A stretch of 64,000 nt of DNA from Macrophomina tecta (taxonomy: Eukaryota; Ascomycota; Dothideomycetes; Botryosphaeriales; Botryosphaeriaceae), in assembly GCA_024180945.1 (NCBI GenBank), contig JAKSGN010000039.1:62001-126000 (forward strand), written 5' to 3'. Positions 22,326 through 33,672 of the stretch are shown here, one piece after another. The stretch's first letter is position 1. Each line of letters starts with the position of its first letter. The notes below the pieces were generated by a model that made no database searches, had not been told where the DNA came from, and worked only from the letters and a program-made list of their open reading frames with translations. Position numbers and translations under genes: made by a program.

Positions 22326-22413
22326 CTACTTGCATCTCTGGAAAGCGTTAAAGACAACCGAGCCTTGGTGAGGGTGAGATAGTTGGCTGCAACTGGAGGA
22401 GAAGACGACGACG

Positions 22414-22758
22414 TCACAGCTTGTGCTCCAGATTCTCCCACGACGTCGTCTCGACCGTCAGCCCGTTTGCGCATCTGCAGCAACAGGAAGAACAAAGTCA
22501 GCCCATCCCGCAATCCATTCGTCTCTGCTCCTCGCTGCTGGACTCGACTCACCGCCTGAACAGCCGCACCAGCGGCCTGCACATGACGCGCCCGCGCGGG
22601 TCGTCGCGGTTTTCGACCTCGCACGCGTACTGCACCATCTCCAGCAGCTTGCACTTCTCCAGCTCGATCGGCCCGCCCTTGCGGTACTTGCCGCGCGCGT
22701 CGTACTGGACGCGTGCGGAGAGCTCCTGAGGCGGGAACGCCTCGACTGGCGGCGCCAT
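22414..22758 (-). CDS. SOM1: mitochondrial inner-membrane peptidase subunit Som1
   Basis: Model: complement(join(22414..22474, 22553..22758)), 88 aa. Som1 belongs to the inner-membrane peptidase (IMP) complex that removes sorting signals in the intermembrane space. The fungal family start MAPPVEAFPPQELSARVQYD is followed by KCKLLEMVQYACEV, VMCRPLVRLFRR and, across the 78-bp intron (GTGAGT...CTGCAG), CANGLTVETTSWE. Several Cys residues fit the CX9C-like spacing known in this family. The last exon codes for about 20 residues and would be missed without splicing. It diverges from the XRCC2-like gene. Confidence 0.9.
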
Positions 22759-22942
22759 AGTTGCAGCTATCTGCAGGCCGAGCGGGAGAGAGAAAGAGAA
22801 GGGAATTCCGCCGCTACCACGACCACCACCGGGATCCGAGGCTCCGCGATGCGCCGTGTGACGACCGAGCTTGGGAAAGAAGTCAGGGTGGCCTGAAGTA
22901 CTTGCGTTTTGCGGGAGCTGTGAGCTTGATAGACCGCGCGCG
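22759..22942. promoter_or_regulatory. compact divergent promoter SOM1 / XRCC2-like
   Basis: Only 184 bp separate the two start codons, so both promoters must overlap. No TATA box recognised. Confidence 0.5.
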
Positions 22943-24248
22943 ATGGGCGCAGAGGCTGTGGGACGGAGGTTGTTGGGTGAGGTGGAAGAGGCCGGTCTGG
23001 ACGAGGTGAGAATGTGCTCCTGATGTTGGTGTCTTGCATGGCGCTACAACAATATATCGTGAAAGTTCTGTCACCATGCCTTGCTAACAACATCAGATCC
23101 TCCGCTCTGTAAGGGCCTCTGCCTATCCCGAGTTGCATTCATCGAGATTCGGGATTCGTCCATTGGATCGACTCCTCCACCTTTCACAACAGCAAACCGC
23201 TCAACCACTCCCGCCGCATAACCAGCAACCAACTGCACAGGCTTCCAGGAACAGAGACTCTCAGAAGCTCCCGCTTGTCGAGCTTACGTCCGTTGGTCCC
23301 GGCCAGGGCAAGACGCAGCTTATCTACCTCATCACCGCCATCACCATCCTTCCCCGCCACTACGACGGCATCGACCTCCGGGGCAAAAATAGCGCCGTTG
23401 TCATTATTGACACCGACGGCCGCTTCTCCGTCTCTCGTCTCCTCCAAGTCGCTCGCTGCCACGTCCACCGCTGCATCCAACGCGCTGCCGCGCCCCACGA
23501 CGAAAACCGCCCGCCACCTTCCACCAACAACACCAGCAACACCGAAGCCCTCATCGCCGACAGCCTCTCTCACGTCCACATCATTCAACCCCAGTCGCAC
23601 GCCTCCCTCCTCGCCACTCTGCGCACCCTGCCGTCTTACCTCTCCTCCCCACGTGCCCACCCCTCCTCCCACCGGCCCCTCCACTCCATCATCCTCGACA
23701 GCGCCTCCGCCTTCTTTTGGCCCCTCCGCGCCGCCGAGGACGACGCCCGCGCCGCCACCATCGGCACCCAACAGCAGCAGCAAGCCTCCTCTTCCTCCTC
23801 TTCGCCCACCTCCACCGCCTACGCCGATCTCGTCGCCGAGCTCCGCGCCCTCGCCGCGCGCCTCGACGCCGCCGTCGTTGCGACCACGGCCTCCGTTGCC
23901 CCGCGCCCAGGCGATGCGCCGGGGATGGCCATGAGGCCGCTCCTACCGCCCGCTTTTACGAATGAGTTTGCGCTGGTGCGGCTGGGCGTGAGGAGGGAGG
24001 GCGTGCAGCCGTTTGCGCCGGCGATGAGCGTGAGGGAGGCGCGGCGGGAGAGAGCGCAGCGGCAGGGAGTTGTGGAGAAGGGAGGGGTGGGCGTCTGGGT
24101 TGAGGGTTGGGGCGCAGCGGCCTGGGGCAGGGAGGTGAGGGAGGCGGTGGAGCAAGGGGCGGGAAGGTGGAGGTTCGTTGTTAGGGCCGAGGGGGTGTGG
24201 GTTGAGGAAGATGTGGAGGGGGAGGGGAGCCGGGATGATGAGGAGTGA
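22943..24248 (+). CDS. RAD51 paralogue, XRCC2-like recombination protein
   Basis: Model: join(22943..23005, 23097..24248), 404 aa. RAD51 paralogues of the XRCC2 type assist homologous recombination in the nucleus. Exon 1 encodes MGAEAVGRRLLGEVEEAGLD, which continues after a 91-bp intron (branch site GCTAAC, acceptor CATCAG) into ILRSVRASAYPELHSSRFGI. Walker A is GPGQGKTQL near residue 88. A Walker B-like hydrophobic strand, HSIILDSASAFFW, follows the family spacing. The middle and C-terminus are Ala/Arg/Ser-rich and less conserved, and the tail is acidic. The call rests on the P-loop and N-terminus; another RAD51 paralogue (for example Rad57- or Rad55-like) is possible. Confidence 0.72.
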
Positions 24249-25017
24249 ATAGGCCGGAAGGAAGGGGAGGCAGTTTGGACTATAAAAGAGGATCCCGTCG
24301 GGCACTGAGTGTCGTGGAGAACGATAAGCATCTTCGAGGGGCCACATACCCGGCTGGCGTACAGGAAGGGGCTTGGCCGATGCATTGCGTCAGATGCGAA
24401 GTCGAATCCGTCAGGAAGTTTCCTTACATGCAGACCAGTTGCCGGCAAAGGAAATTACTTGTACGGCAATGCCGGTGCCGTCACTGGGAGCTGAGTCCGA
24501 CGTTTGCTGCAGCCGATGGTGAGACTTCTTCCGCGGATCTGACACATCTGGTTACGGAAAATGCACAGCAGCAAGCCACCTGAGCGCGCACGAATTCGTT
24601 TCTTAGTATGTGCGAACCATCTTCCTCGTCCTCCATTTATTCCGACCTTCCGGAAACCGGCGCGAAAGGAGTAACCATCACGGTTTTTCGGTTCCTGGGA
24701 CACCGACTCTGGAATGTTGTTGGAAAACGCAGGTCTTGATATGAGTGTATGCCCCACATGGGCCGTCAATGCATCACCCGACAACTCACCAAGCGCCTGA
24801 ATGCTTTCTTTTATTTTGAAGACATGCTCTAATTATAGCAGCATATTTGTGTGGGGCTGAATTTGTTTCGGCCCCAAGATGCTTGATCGACTAGTGCTTA
24901 CTTCACAGACGGCTGAGCTGCCGCAGTGCCACTCGAACCGCACTTGTACTTAACAGCCTCCTGTGGTACATTCGGTCTACGAAAACAAACTCCTATCCTG
25001 ACTCGGGCATCGATGTT
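24249..25017. other. intergenic region, no gene seen
   Basis: About 770 bp. Frames on both strands carry no recognisable motif. Its right end should hold the promoter of the DUF6536 gene. Confidence 0.4.
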
Positions 25018-27436
25018 ATGGATTTGCGGCGGTCTCGGCACGCATACGAGCGGCTAGACACAGGGGATCTGGGAGATGGTTATCACGAGAGCATAGAGCT
25101 GCCGAGACACGCGAAGTAGTTGCCGCCTTTCCATCATGTTGTGCCAGCACTAACAAGCAGCGCAAGGACTGCATCATCGACAGACTTTGACGCCATCTTG
25201 GACGATGGGGCGTGTGCCGATGGTGACGGAAAACATCTCGATGCAGCCTTCGCGCTCGAGACTGACAGCCGTGTGCCTCGCGCTCGTATCTCCGGCTGGC
25301 GAGTGGGCGCTTTCGCGGCAGCCACCACAACAATAATCGTCATGCTCGTCAACATATCCATCACTGTTTGGGTTATCACGCGGAGTGGGTACGAGGAGAA
25401 AGACGGGTGGCGAATCATGTTCCAGGGAAGCTGTAACTCCGCAAAGGAGATGAGCCGGTGGCTGCACTTCGTCATCAACGCTCTTAGCACCATCCTGCTC
25501 GGCTCCAGCAATTACTGCATGCAAGTGCTAAGCTCCCCGACCCGCAACGAACTAGTCCGTGCACACAACAAGAAGATCTGGCTACACATTGGCGTACCAA
25601 ATACCCGTAATCTGTGGCATATCGGTAAGGACAGGGCTGTCCTCTGGATCCTGCTCTTCTGTTCCTCTGTCCCGCTGCATCTGATGTAAGCCGTAATTCC
25701 CCTTTCCCACGACCATTTATTGACAGGAAACCAGCTTTAACTCTGTAGTCTTTGCCAACATCCAAGCAAACGACTACGCCGTTCTCCCAGTTACCCCAGG
25801 CTTTCTCAATGGCGGGCAATACAATATCTCCGGCCTCTTGGACCTGGATGAAGCAAGCCTAAAGGGATTGAACAGTAGCGCAATCGAAATCAGAGGAAAA
25901 TTCCAAAAGCTTCTGGCCCAAGGTGGCAGGACAGCCAACCTCTCCACAGCTGAGTGCTTGGACTCGTACGACAATCAATACATCTCCAGGTATGGCGACG
26001 TCCTTCTCGTTCAGGAAGAGGTCATCTGGCGTAATAACGCGATCTGGGCCCCTACCTGGAGATTCGAGAATGGGACCAAACACGCCAGTTACTACAATTG
26101 GACGGACATTCGTACTGTAAACCAGACCACTTACCCACTGCTATGGCCAAAGCCTCCCCCGAATAAATATGACGCCTTTCCTTTCATCAGCCGTCCAGAC
26201 GAGTACCCGTCGAGCGGCTGGCTTTGCCCGTCACGGTCAACCACAGATTGTGACACGAGTTCAAGAGTGGAGATACCTGACCGAGACACCTGGTCACCAT
26301 ACGGCAGTCCGGTACAGCACTGTGTCGTGGAACTCGTCGAAGAGCAGTGCAAGCTGCAATTCAGCACCAAAATCGCCATCGCCGTCGTCGTCGCCAACGC
26401 GGTCAAGGCCGCCTGCATCATCACGATGCTCCTCCGCAACAAGTCCCACTACCTCGTCACTCTCGGCGACGCCATCGCCTGCTTCCTCGAATCTCCCGAC
26501 CCGGAAACCCGCGGGCGCTGCCTCCACGGCAAAGCGCTTATGGTCAAAGAATGGACCTGGATGACGACACACGGCCTCACCGATCCTAAATCCATCACCG
26601 TCGAGCCCGAGATCTACGCTCCCCAACGCCTCCGCTGGGCCAAAGCGGCCAGCAAGCGCCGCTGGTGGGTGACCTACCTCACCTACGCCGCCGCCCTGAT
26701 CTTCGCCTGCGTCGCCATCCCGCGCGCCCTCGCGGGCATGCCCACCTCGCCCTCCGCTCTCTGGGCCGTCGGCTTCGGCGAGCTGCACGGCAACAACCTT
26801 CTCGCCCTCAGCACCACCACCATGGGCAGCATCTTCGTCGCCAACGTCCCGCAGGCCCTGCTGTCGTACCTGTACGTCGGCTTCAACGCGCTATACACGT
26901 GCATGCTCGTCGCGCGCGAGTGGGCGCGGTACTACGCTGCGAGGAAGCCGCTGCGCGTGACCAGTCCGCTCGGCAAGCAGCGCAGCACGTATTGGCTGCA
27001 GCTGCCGTACCGCTACGCGCTGCCGTTGACGGTGATGAGCGGCCTGCTGCACTGGCTGGTCTCGCAGAGCCTGTTCATGGTGAGCGTGACCATCTTGGAC
27101 AATGGCGGCGGCGAGAGGGCGCCCGATCGGACCGTCTCGACGTGCGGGTACTCGCCCGTGGCCATCATCTTGACGACGGCGGTCGGGAGCGTGCTGGTGT
27201 TGGGCGGGCTGGTGCTCGCCGCGAGGAGGTACCCGGCGCAGATGCCGCTGGCGAGTAGCTGCAGTGCCGCGATTAGTGCGGCCTGTCATCCGCCGGAGGA
27301 GGACGTGAGTGCGTCCATGCTGCCCGTGCAGTGGGGGGTTGTGAAGGGGAAGGAGGGCGGTTCGGCTGGTGTGGAGCATATTTCCTTCACGAGCTTTGAG
27401 GTCAGTCCGCCGCTAGTGGGGAGGATGTACGCATGA
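25018..27436 (+). CDS. DUF6536 family multi-pass membrane protein
   Basis: Model: join(25018..25115, 25161..25685, 25735..27436), 774 aa. A large fungal membrane-protein family without known function. Family blocks: ISGWRVGAFAAATTTIIVML (first membrane segment), GSCNSAKEMSRWLHFVINAL, LSTILLGSSNYCMQVLSSPT and IGVPNTRNLWHIGKDR, then after intron 2 FNSVVFANIQANDYAVLPVT. Further membrane segments lie near residues 440, 550, 600, 670 and 710. The first exon supplies the only usable start (Met before DLRRSRHAYERLD). Its GTAGTT donor and the acceptor, CAG at 25158-25160, are weaker than usual; AAG at 25155-25157 also fits the frame. Other junctions are clear. Confidence 0.8.
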
Positions 27437-27721
27437 TCGGGTTTGGCTTGGAGATCTCTGGAGCCGGGTCTAGAATTGCATGACAAGGTGTTGGGCGTTT
27501 TGTGGTTTTGGCACTCCCCGATTCATGCCATTTTTGCCAGCGTCTACGCTGAGCGGCAGTCGGAGAAATGGAACCGGAAAAGCGAGCTCATCTTCCCGGG
27601 AAAGAAAATTAATGGCTCTTTGTTGTAATACTGGCTAGACATTTCCATCCAAATCACGAGCTCTGAGCTTGAGCTGACAACGACTCATTGGCATCCATAC
27701 CACGCAAGTCCTACTTGATGC
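27437..27721. other. convergent intergenic region DUF6536 gene / MDR gene
   Basis: 285 bp between convergent genes. If the MDR gene has a further 3' exon (see that entry) it would lie here. Confidence 0.4.
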
Positions 27722-28726
27722 TTAACATACCTTAATGACCACTTTCCCCCTAGCATGTCCCGTTTCGACTTTGGCAAACGCCTCCTTGAACTGTTCCAAC
27801 TTCCAGACACTGTCCACCACAGCCTTCGCCTCGCCCGCCTCAATCAGGCCTGCAATCTTCTCTAGCTCCCAGCCCCGCGGTTCCAAGATAAAGAAAAGTG
27901 AAACGGCGTACTTGTTGGACAGCTCGGCCGGCCTGCACCTTTCGGGGTGCGAATGGACGCTTATGAGTTTCCCCGTCTGCTTGATGGCATACCATGCGTC
28001 CGAGAGTGTCTGGCCGCCAACCATGTCAAGAATGACGTCTGGTTTCCGGTCGGCCGCAGCAGCCCATGCGCCCAGTGTCTGCTTCTTGTAATCGATGACC
28101 TCCGTGGCACCGAGAGCCTTGACGAATTCAACGTTGCTGGTGCCACACACGGCAATGATTTCCTTCACGCCGACGGCCTTGGCCAGCTGCACGGCCCAAA
28201 CGCCCACCCCTCCGGCCGCTGCCGTGATCAAGACACGCTTCTTGGAGTTTTGAGCGCTGGTGGCGCTGTCCGTGCCGAAGCGAAGGCCACCCCACTGGAA
28301 CAAGGCTTGGTATGCGGTGAGCGCGGAGAGCGGCACCGCAGCAGCTTCTTCCCAGGACAGGTTCTTTGGTTTCAGCGCGAGATCGCTTGTGGCGACGGTC
28401 GAGTACTCCCGCGCATTGCCAGTCGAGTGGGCGTCGGTGTGCGCATACACCTCCGCTCCGGGGCCGAAGGGCGAGCCCGCAGGTGCCGTGACGACGACGC
28501 CCGCCAGGTCGTAGCAGGGAACCCGCGTTTTCCCATGCGTAACGAGCGAGGGGAAGTCTCGATCCCAGAGCAGTTCGCCCGCGCAAATAGCAGTCGCATG
28601 GACTTTGACCAAGTGTTCGTCGTCCTTGGGCACAGGCAATGGAAGGTCGGTGAGGATCAAATCCGTCGTGTGAAGATCCGGGTGGAAGATGGCGCGGACG
28701 CGCTCTGGAAGAGTATTTGGAGGCAT
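27722..28726 (-). CDS. MDR-superfamily quinone oxidoreductase-like enzyme
   Basis: 334 aa, one exon. An NAD(P)H-dependent medium-chain dehydrogenase/reductase of the zinc-free quinone-oxidoreductase type. The N-terminal GroES-like domain shows ATAICAGELLWDRDFP and VPCYDLAGVVV. The nucleotide-binding motif is VLITAAAGGVGVWAVQLAKA near residue 170. Start chosen at MPPNTLPERV; an in-frame upstream Met 25 residues earlier is less typical. The last codons read AAG-GTATGTTAA, so the stop overlaps a perfect GTATGT splice donor; a final short exon downstream cannot be excluded. The gene diverges from the Zn2Cys6 regulator at 29059, its best candidate controller. Substrate unknown. Confidence 0.85.
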   Translation of the reverse strand: MPPNTLPERVRAIFHPDLHTTDLILTDLPLPVPKDDEHLVKVHATAICAGELLWDRDFPSLVTHGKTRVPCYDLAGVVVTAPAGSPFGPGAEVYAHTDAHSTGNAREYSTVATSDLALKPKNLSWEEAAAVPLSALTAYQALFQWGGLRFGTDSATSAQNSKKRVLITAAAGGVGVWAVQLAKAVGVKEIIAVCGTSNVEFVKALGATEVIDYKKQTLGAWAAAADRKPDVILDMVGGQTLSDAWYAIKQTGKLISVHSHPERCRPAELSNKYAVSLFFILEPRGWELEKIAGLIEAGEAKAVVDSVWKLEQFKEAFAKVETGHARGKVVIKVC

Positions 28727-29058
28727 GCTGCTTGAAAGTGAGACGATGATGCACAATTGCTCCCTGGGCGAGGGCGATAATACATATTTATGCCAATTCA
28801 TGCTTCCAATCAGCCTCTGCCCGACTTCACATGGGAAGCGGGCAATTCGGCCAGGACGCGGGTATTCGGGTATCTAATCGGGTCGGGGACGGGTATCCAC
28901 TGAGGCGTAGACGGACGGCCGGGCCGGGGGTCGGAACGTGAGGATGAGATGACCGCGTCTCACTCCAACACCCGTCTCGGTGCGGGGTAGAAGATCCTTC
29001 CAGGAAAAGCTATTGTCGCCATCACGCTACTGGTCTACAGCCTTCTGCCTCGATTGCC
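28727..29058. promoter_or_regulatory. divergent promoter MDR enzyme / Zn2Cys6 regulator
   Basis: 332 bp between divergent start codons. GC-rich, with several CGG triplets (the usual half-site of Zn2Cys6 proteins) around 28860-28930, but I cannot show a specific spaced pair. Confidence 0.4.
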
Positions 29059-31010
29059 ATGCCGGTATCCGTGGCTCCCGCCCCGGCAAGACACGCTGTC
29101 CGTGTCTCGTTGGCTTGCGTTCAGTGTCGCAGCCGCCATGTCCGTTGCGACGCCGCGACTCCAGTGTGCGGTCGGTGCCGCAGCGATGGCAGCCGCTGCG
29201 TCTACCTTCCTTCGAGAAGGAAGGGAAGATCGCGCGGCTCGCAAGCGCAAGCTCAAGGCCAACCGCGGACGGCTATAACGCCCCTTGCAGCATCTTCTGG
29301 CCCAGCACAAGATGCGTCGGCACCGTCCTTGGACTGGGACATCCTTTTAGGCCCCTTCCCGGACACACCAGCGGATATACTCTCCAGCGCCGAGACCTCT
29401 CCGTCGTCCTACACCGCCTCCAAAGGACCTCTTTTGGATCTCTACTATGCCAACTTCCACAATGCTCATCCTTTTGTCCTTCCGTCCTGGTTCCTCGAGC
29501 AAAAACTAGCGGTAGACCTCCCTGACGTAAGGACCTTGGTCCTCGTCATGCAATTTGTTGGCTCCCTTTATACCGATAGTGTATCATCTGGCGAGCTTGA
29601 AGAAGACGTGAGGAATGCCATTTTGGCGCACGAGCGCTTGAACACTGGTTTTATTGTCCAGGCGCTTCTGTTATACGCCATTTGTGTGTACTGGCGCAAT
29701 GAAGTCCAGCGGTCTCAGGGAATCCTCCAGAGTGCCGCGCTGAAAGCCATCGATCTCGGCATGAACCGCGAGAACTATGCTGTCTCTAATTCCAGAGGAG
29801 ATGCTATCCTTGCAGAAAGTTGGAGGAGGACTTGGTGGCAGTTGTACCTTACAGATCTGCACGTGGCAGCTATTGCCCGCCATACCTCATTTCGTACTAG
29901 CCAGCGCATGGTAGAGACAACCGTGAAGCTGCCGTGTGAAGAGGCAGATTACAAAGAAGGGGTAATAGCTCAAGTTTTCCGCCCTCGCCGCAGCGTCGAC
30001 TGATGCGTACACCCAGAACATACCCAATCCGCGTACGCTCGAAGAATACGAGAATCGAGAACTCATAAGGGACGATCGCGTCGGATTCTCGTCATTCGCT
30101 CATCTGATTGGGCTCGCGAGAAGTTTCGATACGGCCGTGGTCTGCCAGAGCCGAAACTCTGAAGAGAGCCTTACCTCGATATGCAAGAGGTTTGATGCAA
30201 TCGTCTCAGCATGGCTTTCTCTACTCCCAAGGTCGAAGCGGCTCTTGCTGGATGATGACGGGCATGTTGACGACCTGCTTGTCAAAGCCAAAATGATGAT
30301 ACAAGTGTGAGTATAACACCATCCCGAGAAATGCGCATCTTTATCCTTCCCCAGGCACCCTCATGCATATATTAATCCTACCAAGATACCTTGTAGAGAT
30401 TCATCGTCCACTGTCAACCATCTCCTTTGATCCCATTGAAGCAATATCTTCTTGTGCACCTCCTCCGCCCCCCGAGCGCATGACTCTGTTGTTCCGCCAG
30501 AATGCGCAGGTCCACAACATGAAGATATTGCGCGCCGTCGACGAAATGGCTGAGATTCTTACTCTGCCTATTCGTATTGTAGCCCAGACGCCTTTTGCAA
30601 TCTGCATTATTGCTTCCACCGCTATTACCCACCTAGCAGCCTACAAGCATAGGCTAAGGGATGATCAGCGGGAGGTCGCTCGCGAGCAGATACGAGCTTC
30701 AATAGGCGCTCTGAAGCTATATGCGGAAGTGTGGCCTCGCGCAACGAAGATAGCGCAGGAAGTCCAAACGATTGCGGCAAGTTTGCTTGGCTCATCGAGC
30801 TCTGCCGGTGCCGCGGACACACTCAACTTGTCTGACGAACGTGACATTTGGCTTTCTGAGAGGGATGGCTTCGGTGACATTACGGGATCGGTATCAGCCC
30901 GGCTTGATGACGGGGGTGATGCGGGCTCCAGTTTTGACTTGGCTGGAATTCTGCTCAATCAGGATGCCCGGCTCTTCGCTAGTAGTCCGACGCATCCGGC
31001 TCCTGAATAG
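29059..31010 (+). CDS. Zn2Cys6 transcription factor with fungal TF domain
   Basis: Model: join(29059..29961, 30017..30306, 30386..31010), 605 aa. The DNA-binding cluster has Cys20-x2-Cys23-x6-Cys30-x6-Cys37-x2-Cys40-x6-Cys47, followed by the basic linker PSRRKGRSRG. The middle homology region follows: DLYYANFHNAHPFVLPSWFL, SAALKAIDLGMNRENY, ESWRRTWWQLYLTD. Introns are 55 bp (GTAATA...CCCAG) and 79 bp (GTGAGT...ACCAAG). The last acceptor is atypical; it is chosen because it links MMIQV to YLVEIHRPLSTISFD in frame. It diverges from the MDR oxidoreductase and sits upstream of a cupin, a TENA-type protein and an aldoxime dehydratase, which makes it a candidate local regulator. Confidence 0.82.
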
Positions 31011-31175
31011 CCTATCTCCGGGTACCACGGGAAATATGGGAAGCGCGAATTCACATTTGATAGCCGTGCACCATGGGAAAAAGATTTTAAAGGACGGTCT
31101 GTCTGGCTACACCACAACTCATCACAGAGTCTGTACCTCAACGAGCGACATTTTCATCTGGCTCGGTATATCAGG

Positions 31176-31668
31176 ATGGTTCACGAAATTGAAGACCGAG
31201 TTTACGACAAAAGGTGTGTAGCTCCTGCCCTTGGCCTCCCGTTAGTCTTGGTTCTGGGCCTTGACATCTCAACTCGGTAGCCTGCCTCGACCGACGATTA
31301 CACTACTCTACCGCTACCCGCTCAAGAATGTCACCGGCTTCTCAGTCGTTGGAATGCTCGTCCAATTCCCTCCTAAGGGAGCGTCGCCGCCCCATCGCCA
31401 CGGAGGAGCGTCCGTCGTCGGTGTTGTCCTATCGGGAACGGCGTACAACAAAATGAATGACAGCCCCACAACGGTGCTGACCAAGGGCGAGACTTGGTAT
31501 GAGGCACCTGGTTGCCACCACAGAACCAGCGCGAACGCAAGCGATGTGGATGAATTGAGTTTCCTGGCAACTTTTGTGGTCCAGACGGAGGTTATTGAGA
31601 AAGGTGGCATTGAAAGCTTGGTCGTGGTCGATGAAGAGTATCGAGACGTTCAACTTCTGGCTGGATGA
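31176..31668 (+). CDS. small single-domain cupin protein
   Basis: Model: join(31176..31213, 31281..31668), 141 aa. A cupin beta-barrel, probably metal-binding. Motif 1 reads SPPHRHGGASVVGVVLSGT with the HxH pair, motif 2 reads WYEAPGCHHRTS. The first exon gives MVHEIEDRVYDK and joins LPRPTITLLYRYPLKN through a 67-bp intron (GTGTGT...CGGTAG). Family members are often small isomerases or oxygenases, or accessory proteins; no function can be assigned. It starts 165 bp after the Zn2Cys6 regulator on the same strand. Confidence 0.8.
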
Positions 31669-32510
31669 GACATGCGTTCTTCCTCCAGGGCTGGCGCAAT
31701 GGCTTGGAGACGATGCTTTACTATGCCTACAAACACACGCATGGGTGAACGCCGAGTCTAAAATATGTAACCCTTTCCGCGAAACTTTGACTTCCCTCAA
31801 CCGGGTGTTGTTGTCTTGACCCTGAGTCGCGCCTTGCGTTGCACCACGGCGGTACAAATGGGTTGCCTACGCGTGTTATCTGTGTTCTGTTGCTATGTGA
31901 ATCGTTAAGAGGACTTGAGCTGCGGATGGTTGGGTCTGCTGATATACAAAGCCACTCACGAGTTCATGATGCTGCAGCGCGACCAATTAGGTATAATAAA
32001 GCGCTCGGGCTTTGCTCGTATATAAGCACGGAAGTTCCGCCTCTCCAGCTCGCTACCGTAGGGCATTCGATCTCGCTTCATGTTTCCACTTTCGTCCAAT
32101 GTTTCGAACGTACAGGTGGGTCAGCCTTCCCGAATCAAGGCGCAAGCCCCGACACTGTCAGATAAGACTTTGCAACGCAACGCAGCATTAGATTCGTGAC
32201 ACGAAAGTATACAGACCTTCGTGCAGTCCTGTTCATCCGGTAGTGAGCCGATGCACTCATTCAACTCCTGGAATCACCTTTTGAAGCGAAAGGGATCAGG
32301 AGACAATTTCGCCACAGCCTTGCCATGGGCAGCTTTTGCCGCCATTGGCCCGGCTTTTGGTGAGGGGAGCTGAATCCCCACATGCAGGGAATTGGTGAGG
32401 TTAGATGAACACGTATAAGTAATCTTGACAGCCGGTAAACGCGAATCAGTGCGGACACCACCTCCACCCACCATACTCACCCCATCTCGAACCGTTCTAT
32501 CGTCGTCGTC
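31669..32510. other. intergenic region, no gene seen
   Basis: About 840 bp without a supportable gene. TATATAAG at about 32020 is a TATA-like element. It lies some 490 bp before the next start codon, so a role in its promoter is uncertain. Confidence 0.35.
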
Positions 32511-33672
32511 ATGTTTCTCCATTGGTACTGGACCATCTTCAATTTCTCTGTGGCCGTTGAGCTGGTTCACGGGCTTGTGGTTGGTGCATCTGCTCCAAAA
32601 TTGCCAGTCGCCAGAAGAGCTTCCGGTCGGCAACGGCGTGCCATCTCAACTCTAGAGGCAGACGTCAAGCGTTACGGTTCTAAGCAGAATTACGATCGTG
32701 GATTAGCCGAGGACAGCAGCGAGTACGGGCATGTGAAGACGAACCTAGCACTGCAATTGCTGACAGTCATAAGCACGTTAATTGACACTTTGTGGCGTGA
32801 GAATCGAGATCTGGTTGACAAATTTCTTAACAATGAGTTCCTCAGATTTCAAGCCGAAGGGAAGCCAGAAGACACGATAAGTTCCTACCAATACTACACT
32901 GTTGTTCGTTTACACCTACAAGCAACGTTTGGACTGCATTGCGCTAACCCCTAATAGCAAGATTACTATTACTTGGTGGATTACGTCCAATATAAAGCGC
33001 TGCGCATGACGACATTCTCGGAGACTCACCCGACAGAGCTATTGTCCGTGCTTCAACAGGAGACAGAGTCTATCCAAGGCGATATCCAGTACGCATGGTC
33101 CGAACGCAATGACACCCTTGCAACGGCGCTCTCAGTCCCATTGGACGCTGTTGACAGCGGAAAACGCGGAGTTGCCCAGCTCGCATATTCAGACTGGTTG
33201 CAAAAGAATCTCGACCTAGGATGGTTCACGATGCATGTCATGTCTATCCCGTGCATATATGTTAGTGTCTGGCATGCGCACCCCGCCCGGATAGTTGGAC
33301 TGACGCGTGCGCCGTAGGGTTGGGTGAAGCTTGCGGAGCATCTCGACAACTCCAATGCCACGCGAAAAGGTGCGTCGAATCACAAGTAGGAGCCTGACTG
33401 AGCTAAATGATACAAGATACCGTGTTCTATCGGACTTGGGTGGAGCCGAACCTCGATCCGGTGTATGGCAACGAGCTTATGGGCGAGTCCCGTGTCCGCA
33501 TCACTGAAGAAGGAGAGCTGACTTGCATACAGACTTCCTTGAAGCGAACAAGGACTCCTACTATTCCGCGAATGCGAATCAGACATGGACTGCGGTTTTC
33601 CGACAAGCACTGCAGTTCGAGATTGATCTATTCGATAGCGCTTTGGGGTCATCCCTGGAAGACCTCGCTTAA
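32511..33672 (+). CDS. TENA/THI-4 (thiaminase II fold) family protein
   Basis: Model: join(32511..32903, 32958..33260, 33318..33369, 33417..33482, 33533..33672), 317 aa; the start is uncertain. The haem-oxygenase-like TENA fold is clear: QDYYYLVDYVQYKALRM, LAYSDWLQKNLDLGWFTMHV, MSIPCIYGWVKLAEHL (the Cys lies where TenA has its catalytic cysteine), DTVFYRTWVEPNLDPVYGNE and a last helix ALQFEIDLFDSAL. TenA enzymes hydrolyse aminopyrimidines or thiamine; fungal paralogues may have other roles. Intron 4 has donor GC (GGCGAGTCC) and acceptor TACAG, 50 bp, with a CTGAC branch site, and joins ELMDFLEANKD in frame. The first 90 residues match nothing and may be mis-modelled. Confidence 0.75.
33483..33532 (+). 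other. likely GC-AG intron of the TENA-type gene
   Basis: 50-bp intron with donor GCGAGT, branch site CTGAC and acceptor CATACAG. Removing it joins NELM to DFLEANKDSYYSANANQTW in the correct frame; no GT donor nearby does this. Confidence 0.65.

Larger units (their letters stand above)
21902..22413. other. TAF8/SOM1 convergent intergenic region with repeats
   Basis: No gene. Holds a (CAG)9 microsatellite at 22090-22116 and an imperfect direct repeat of about 25 bp (around 22246-22273 and 22298-22325, about 52 bp apart). Confidence 0.6.
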
